NCBI RefSeq assembly: GCF_964656455.1 | Contig: NC_135726.1 | Coordinates: forward strand, 6,396,001 to 6,460,000 | Direction of reading: 5' to 3' | Source of the DNA: Halichoerus grypus | Taxonomy: Eukaryota; Chordata; Mammalia; Carnivora; Phocidae | Length of the DNA stretch: 64,000 nucleotides | Shown: piece by piece, positions 22,048 to 64,000 of the stretch | Layout: the number at the start of each line of letters is the position of its first letter | Position numbering within the stretch: the stretch's first letter is position 1 | Translations under genes and position numbers: made by a program | Notes under the pieces: generated by a model | Seen by the model: only the letters and a program-made list of their open reading frames with translations | Database searches by the model: none | Told to the model about the DNA's origin: nothing

Positions 22048-22168
22048 TTTTTTTTTTTTTAAAGTATGCTTCATGCCCAGCGTAGGGCTTGAACTAACAA
22101 CCCTGAGATCAACACCTAAATTGAGATCGTGAGTTGGATGCTTAACCGACTGAGCCACCCTGGTGCCC
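22048..22168 (-). mobile_element. CAN-SINE (short or truncated), minus orientation
   Basis: T tract, then CAGCGTAGGGCTTGAACTAA, ACCCTGAGATCAACACC, and the head CGACTGAGCCACCCTGGTGC. It lacks the CT-rich region. Confidence 0.88.
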
Positions 22169-22169
22169 T

Positions 22170-23450
22170 GAAAATTACTTTTATCCATTTTAAATTTGTT
22201 AAAAGGATTGGGGCCCCTTTTAGCTGTCCTTCTTGGTTTCAAGTGCAACTCATCACTTAGTGGCCCCAGATCAGCCGTCTTAAAATTTAACACTCAGAGA
22301 CCTCTTCAGTGAATTTTGAAAATCTGAGTATCCGCCTGAACATTTCTAAATGGATGTCTAAAATTTTTCATCGTAAATCATTGCAAAGGATCCAAGTTGT
22401 CAGCATGCTGTAGATACTGCATCTTTAAATAAAATGCTTACATTCCTCTTTAAGTTTAGCCTAGAGGTTTTAAATACAAGAGCTGAGAGACATTATCACC
22501 CTTCTAAAAAAATTACATGAATAAGGCAATTTTTGATGGTAGGAAATACCACACTTTTTCCTTTTACTCCTTGAATGTGTATTTTTATTCTACTTCCCTT
22601 CAAAATTTTAGCCTATTGATTTTTGGCTTTTATATTGATTCTTTGCATATTTGTAACACCATTCTATGATATCCTATAAATCATAAGGCTCTATGTATTT
22701 GAAACTTTCTTCTGGATTGAACTTGATCAATAAAACTAATAGAGTACAAACTTTAATAATTAAACATAGTAAAATTTCATTGGCAATGTGTCAGTATGTT
22801 GAAGGAAGCTTCTCCCCTGTTATTTCATCTCTCTGTGGATGAAGGTTACCTTTGTTAGAATGGTTACAGTATCAATTCTTTTCTCCCTTGGCAATTTTAT
22901 GTATGCAAGTGTTGCTGATCTTTGTTCGAGGAGATAAGGAGACAGGAACAGAAGGCGTTTTTGTGTTAGCGTGATAGCTGAATTCTTCCAAGGCCTTCAG
23001 AACTACATGCTAAAATACTGAGAAATCTTGGGTGTTCCTTCAACTTCATTGAAATCAAAAGAATTGAGAGCCACCCGAATGGCAGAAGGATTTGTACCTG
23101 ATTGTTAAGAGGCTTTCACTTTCCAAGCACTCATATTGTAAATGCTATACCTTGAGTCATGCTCCATAGTTTAAGACTGACTCTGGGGAAAGAGCATTTT
23201 CTTTTTAAGGGGAGAAAAAGGCATTTTCTGAGGCAGATGAGTCTTAAGAAAGAGTAAAATAGGAAGGTAAGGATCTGAAAATTGATCCCCTAAAACTATT
23301 TGAGCCCTGTGTATTCCTTAGAAAGCTGTGGTAGATAGGTGGGGGTAAGGCTGCCCCATTTTAAGACCATTGGCCTTAGTGGCTTAAGTTCAGATTTTAT
23401 TTAACTAAGTCACAAGGTATATCAATTATTAGATTCTGTTGCCTGGCTGC
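22170..23450. other. Intergenic, no gene recognised
   Basis: AT-rich with many stops in all frames. No repeat that I can name. Confidence 0.45.
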
Positions 23451-23554
23451 CTTTTTAAGTTTTTAGTAACCTCTACACCCAACATGGAGCCTCAAGCTCA
23501 TGACCCCGAGATCAAGAGTCGCTTGCTCTTCCAACTGAGGCAGTCATGCAGCCC
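23451..23554 (-). mobile_element. CAN-SINE (older, short subfamily), minus orientation
   Basis: Reversed with AGTAACCTCTACACCCAACA, GAGATCAAGAGTCGCTTGC, and a degenerate head CCAACTGAGGCAGTCATGCA. The same subfamily is seen at 37058 and 39740. Confidence 0.8.
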
Positions 23555-26049
23555 TGTGGCTGTCTTCTTCATAGAGCAGCTGGCCCTCAATTGTGCTGCC
23601 TAGCACACTAGTCCCATGAGATAGACATCCCTTGGCAAAAGGACTGAGAGATCTAATTTGGGAAATGTGATATTCCACACCTCTCTTAACTGTGCACATT
23701 AGGATAGCCACGTTTCGCAGCAGAGAAATTAACTTTGTACAACCTGAATTTCCCAAACTCTAATGATCTAACCAGCCCCACCCCTTAATTTTTTCCATGT
23801 GATAAAACCTATTCTAAATGCTCCACCTAGAGAAGCGGTTAACAAAAACAGTGTAACGCATACACAGTCGTGGTTCAGATCTGCTGCGCTGCTGGGCTCT
23901 CAAGATGCTCCTCTCACTGTTCTGCTTGGCCTGAATTGTGCTTATTCCACGATGGTTAAGCCACAGTCTCAGCTGAATATCTTATACTTAGGTTCTGTGG
24001 CATCCGGGCAGACTATGGGAAGAGTAGTGATATCCCCTGTGCCCTTCACGTTCCCTCTGGGTCTTTCCTGAGAGAATCCTAGTACCACCTTCTCTCAGTT
24101 AAAGTCATGTGTTACCCTATTAAGGGGAGAATGGATGAGCAAAAACCAATACTCCCTAATGGTGGATTCAAGTCCGTGTAGCACCTAGGAGGGGACAGTC
24201 TTAGGGAAAGAGTTCTTCCCAGCACCATTTATGCTCTAATCCCCACTACCCCAGTATCTGCTTTTTCTCAGCATAGGTGTGGCTGGGTATGGATTTTACA
24301 CGGTAACAGCTGAAAAGATGCTCCGTTTTTGCCTTCTATGCCACCCCATCTTAATTTCTTTGACACACTAGCAGAAAATCCATTTTAAGCAGAAAGGGGA
24401 TCCAGGCTTTAGCTCTTTGACTTTAAAATGGAGCGAAGTGGGAAGGTTTAGGTCTCTTACTCCCCACTGAGCTGAAAACAGGAGGGATGACAGCAGCACC
24501 TGAGCTCTGTGGTGTAGAGGTAATGATGGAGGCAAAAGAAGTCTGGAGGTAGGGCTGGGGGTGCAATGATTAGGCTCCAGGGGCCACCTGGCCAATGGCG
24601 AACAGAACACTGGCTCTAGAATCTGCAAATCCCTTTGCTGTAGCACTCAGCTCAGTGTCTTTGCCTCTCACTTCTATTCAAAGTTGCTTTGAACATTTGC
24701 CACCATCAGGAATATTTGCTCAGTTGCTACTGCCAAATAAAATAGCAACTCCAGTTGGAAGAATAAGTAATGTCACAAGGTAACAGCTCCCTCGTCAGCC
24801 TGCTGTTACCTACACTCCTGGCTTCAGGGAAGGTAAAATGCATTTCTTTCAGGAGCATGTGGGTATGTTCCAGAACAGCGAGCACGGGTTTTTGTTTTTA
24901 ACCCCTAATTTTTTTTTTTTTTTTTTTACATCGTACCCCTGACCGTGGGCACAGTGCTTGATATTTTGAGGTGCTTAAAAACTTTTTTGGAATGCAGGCA
25001 TAAGGCCTTTTGATCACACACAGCCCGGCTGGCTTTAATGGACTTCCCAGCAATAACGCAGACTTGCTAAGTCCAGGGTAACTAGGGGAGGGCTGAATGG
25101 GTTGCTAGGATCCAGTTCCAAGCAGTCAACCCACCAGGCTTCTTGCTAGTTGGTCGTCCTGATACAATGTGTTTTCTCACAGTTACTTCCCCTCCCCCAC
25201 CAAGCCAATTCTCCATTCCCCCTGAGCAAGTTGTGACTTTACAGAGTCCTACCCTCCCTCCACCCCCCCACTATCCTTGTCTTCAAGAAACCTTATGAAA
25301 TCCTCACCCTGTACAAATCACTTGGTTGTATCAGTATCGAGCTGGAGAGGAATACCCTCTTGTCCTCGGTGGGTCAGCCCCTGTGGGGATGGCTGCAGAT
25401 GAGATTTTTTTGTAGTTTGCTGAGGCTTAGCTCAGTGCTCCAGAAAATGGGATGACCCGGAGGGCTAACTGCGATCACCTTGTTAAATCAGTAGATGACC
25501 TCTTGTCTGTGGACAGCTGCGGGCTCAGGGCCTCTCCACGGGCTCACAGCCAGCTCCTGAGTGAGCAGAGCCAGGGGTTAAGAGGCTGGCTGAGCCTTCA
25601 GTGAGTCTCTGGTCTCTCTGACAGACTTTTTAATTCAAAGGGGTCCCCACCCCCCCCCCCACCCCCCCATAACTGCAGTCACAGAGCAAGCCTCCACCAT
25701 GCACTGAAGCTGTCCTCCTGAAGAGAAATTCCATCCCCCTCTGAGGCCCGGCCGCTGGTCCGTGTGGCGCCAGCCGGTGGGAGCATGCTTGGAGCTGAGC
25801 CCGCTGACCCGGGCAGGGCAGGCCGGCAGGGACGGCAGCCGGGGGCAGGGCTCCTCCGTGGGCCCTGGTGAAAGCCGGTGGCCTTAACTGAGGAATCGTT
25901 TGCCTTTTAGTTAACCTCCTTTGCAGAATCTAATGAATGCGTTCCTTACATACTGGGCTCCTCCCACCGTGGAAGTCAACTACCTGGGTCTTTAGAGGTG
26001 GAAAAGGGATGCTGGTCATCGTACGGGTCGTGCACGGGAGGGGTAACTG
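23555..26049. other. Region downstream of PLCG2, no gene recognised
   Basis: No coding exon was found. It includes T- and C-homopolymer runs (about 24909-24927 and 25648-25668) and a GC-richer part at 25740-25880. Longer PLCG2 3' UTR isoforms could extend into it; I cannot confirm this. Confidence 0.45.
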
Positions 26050-26329
26050 AGCGGGATTTTCACGGCTTTTATTCAAGGAGGTTTGGAACACGAGAGGCCA
26101 AAAATGAGGAACACAGTTTCCACAATCCTCTATAGAAAATATAAGTTAAGAAATTGTCCGAGATGAAAAAAAGCGCAGGAAATAACCTCAGCTCCTGCCA
26201 GTGGGATCTCCAGAAATGTCCTCTTGGGGCCAGGCTTGAGGAGAGGATGGCCCCACAGATGAGCATGTTCCCAGGGCCTGAAGAGAGGACAAACGCACGC
26301 GTGACCCCCTTAGTCATGTACCCCGGCTC
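26050..26329 (-). other. PLCG2: PLCG2 3' UTR, proximal part
   Basis: Sequence between the TAG and the first poly(A) signal. It has no competing frame. The true 3' end may lie further left if distal sites are used. Confidence 0.65.
26068..26073 (-). promoter_or_regulatory. PLCG2: Candidate PLCG2 poly(A) signal AATAAA
   Basis: AATAAA on the minus strand, about 257 bases after the stop, the first canonical hexamer downstream. Cleavage would be near 26045-26055. Confidence 0.6.
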
Positions 26330-62018
<35,689 letters not shown>

Positions 62019-62374
62019 CTAGATGAAAACAGAGGGCATCCAAAGGCCTTCGTGGGGCCGCGTTACTGATCCCTCGCCGCTGGTTAGATCCCAGCCGCTG
62101 CGGCGTGGGGCGGAGGGGGGAGGCAGCAAGCGGCCAAGTGACCAGAGGGGGTGATCATTATCTGTGACAACCGAGCACTTCCAAGGATCCTCTGCTTTTT
62201 TTAACCAGCAATGCGTGAGTGGAGGGTCGGTGTCCTCCCCATAACACGATTCTAATGTTTAGTCAAGGACACCAAGAATTTCAGTGCTTTAGGTGGACAT
62301 CGGAGGCCATTTGAGGCAAAAGCTCAAGTCTAGAGCAGGCTCAACCCCATTTCAAGGAGGGCTGTGAACTTAGA

Positions 62375-62560
62375 GCTAAGGAAGGTTCTGGAGATAGACA
62401 GCCTGGAATCAAATTCCAGCTCCACCACCAACTGTAAAATGGGAATAATCCCAGCGCCTCCCTCAGAGGATTGTATTGGGACCAGAGGATTCCGCATATG
62501 CTGAGTGTTTTTAACAGTGCCCAGTATACAGTAAGTGCTCAAATAATGTTCTCATTACTC
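62375..62560 (+). repeat. MIR SINE
   Basis: CCTGGAATCAAATTCCAGCT, ACTGTAAAATGGGAATAATC, CTCCCTCAGAGGATTGTATT and CCCAGTATACAGTAAGTGCT. Confidence 0.85.
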
Positions 62561-62879
62561 AGCTAAAATACCGCTCCCCTTGACCTTCTTCTCTTCCCTG
62601 TGACAGCACTGGTAACAAGAGACATAACTGATCTATGTGCGTGTCTCAACTCCACCAAACTGTGGTCACCTCTAAGGTTCTCCCCGCAAGCAGTGCCCAG
62701 GCATACGGGGCCACTCCCCCCAACTGCCCCCCTGTGGGTGCCGTCTGCAGCCAGGGGGCTCTTTCCAGAAAGTACCTCTGACCACGCCACACCCATAGCT
62801 CCCAAAGTCTTCAGAATCAAGCATAGATGCTTTAGCCTGACCCCACGGACTCTTGGACCTTAACACCTGCCCCTCTGCG

Positions 62880-63230
62880 ACTCAAACTTGACCCTCCTCC
62901 TAGACAGCCTGCTGCCCCCACCCTTCTGGCCCTGCCGTCTGCCTAGCTTCCATGCCTTTGTCCATGCCCTTTGTATCTAGCTTGTCCCTACTAACCGGCT
63001 GAGACTCAGCTCAGGCATGCCTCTTCCAGGGAGTCTTCCCTGACTGCTCCCTAGGCCAGGTGTTCCTCCTGTGTGCTCCTGGGGCATCTGTCCCCACAGC
63101 TGGGGAGGCAGTCTGCCTTTTATATAACTTCTACCTCTGTCTTCCCCACTATGGGAGGCCTTTTCTTGATCTTAATCGAATCAGTACTCAGGGGTGGTGG
63201 GAAGCACTTAGTAAATGTTTGCTGACCTGA
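62880..63230 (+). repeat. L2-like LINE fragment
   Basis: CCTTTGTCCATGCCCTTTGT, GCATGCCTCTTCCAGGGAGT, CTTCCCTGACTGCTCCC and GCACTTAGTAAATGTTTGCT: the L2 3' pattern. Confidence 0.7.
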
Positions 63231-64000
63231 GTAAGCAGAGTGAGGACCGACCGTCCTGTGGCCTGGTGGAAAGAGAGGACTGGCAGATACCCTCATCCCC
63301 TCCGTTTCTCCAGACCCCTTTCAGGCAAAGACTGGCTATATCCATGGTGACCATATGTACCATTTGCCCAGAATTAACTTCATACCTGTTGTCCAGGTGT
63401 AATTATTGACAGTAACATTCCTTTTGCTCTAAAATGCATCCCAGTCTGGACAAGACCGATTCAGTGCCCTAGCCATATGGGCAGCAGGTTGGGAGGACGC
63501 CCAAAAAGGTGGACGATGCTCCACTAGATGGTGCTGTTGCCACCAGAGTGAAAGAAACCAGGGGACCTGGGCAGGCAGTTCACCCACAGCCCCTCACCAA
63601 AGGCACTTACACCAGACTCTCAGCTCATCTCAAGAGCCCTGGAAATTTAAAGCACCCCACTTCAGACGTGTGGAAAGGCAGGAGGCAGTTCCACACGTGG
63701 AAGAGTGTGTGCTTTAAAGAGGTCTACCCACAACTTGGTAAAAGTCACCCCCACACACAGCACTGCGCCTTGACAGAGGCAGGGGACAGGACGGGGCATC
63801 GTGGGTCCAGGGGACACCTGGATTCTGGCCGTGCCCCTCAGGAAGAGACAGGTAGACAACACCACAGTTGGCACGCTGAGGCTGGGAACCTACGAGCAGG
63901 AGCTCCAGGCCCCCACCCCCAGCTTCAGCACATCACTCTGTTGTTACTTTTTCTCTTTTGACTCTGGGGATCCAGGTAAGATTTGGATTAGAAAGAGGGC

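Larger units (their letters stand above)
62019..64000 (-). other. PLCG2: PLCG2 intron running off the right edge
   Basis: No exon of PLCG2 was found here; the part of the SH3 domain before residue 807 must lie beyond 64000. Contains a MIR and an L2-like block. Confidence 0.8.

Overview
This is mammalian nuclear DNA from a carnivoran. Interspersed tRNA-derived CAN-SINEs (about 21 copies found by eye) and carnivore-type L1 3' ends are diagnostic. The SINE consensus (GCGCCTGGGTGGCTCAG head, reversed in most copies) looks like the bear/seal/mustelid/raccoon (arctoid) type rather than the young dog subfamily; the arctoid placement is inference.

Two protein-coding genes are present, arranged tail to tail. 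SDR42E1 lies on the + strand at 0.88-2.68 kb. Both of its coding exons are in the window and join to an intact 393-codon short-chain dehydrogenase/reductase with a C-terminal membrane anchor. PLCG2 lies on the - strand. Its last 11 coding exons (26.33-62.02 kb) encode the C-terminal 459 residues of phospholipase C gamma-2: the end of the SH3 domain, the second half of the split PH domain, the Y half of the catalytic barrel, the C2 domain and the regulatory tail. All exon phases fit each other and every junction is GT/AG. The rest of PLCG2 lies beyond the right edge. This order and orientation match the human 16q23 neighbourhood.

Layout: 1-851, SDR42E1 upstream intron; 852-2675, SDR42E1 coding part; 2.7-26.05 kb, intergenic, almost all repeats (CAN-SINEs, old L1, MIR, L2, a TG-rich minisatellite); 26.05-27.25 kb, last two PLCG2 exons and the 3' UTR; 27.25-47.7 kb, a 20.5-kb PLCG2 intron holding a near-full-length but dead L1 and a Tigger1 remnant; 47.7-62.0 kb, nine further exons; 62.0-64.0 kb, the intron running off the window.

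I saw no microbial-type system, CRISPR array, virus or new gene family. The points of interest concern genome structure: two SINEs inserted at one target giving three copies of the target duplication, nested L1-in-L1 and SINE-in-MIR insertions with perfect target duplications, a strong SINE orientation bias, a composite TG minisatellite, and clinically known PLCG2 positions that keep the human residue. The repeat calls are from memory of family sequences, without a library search, so family names below subclass level are approximate.
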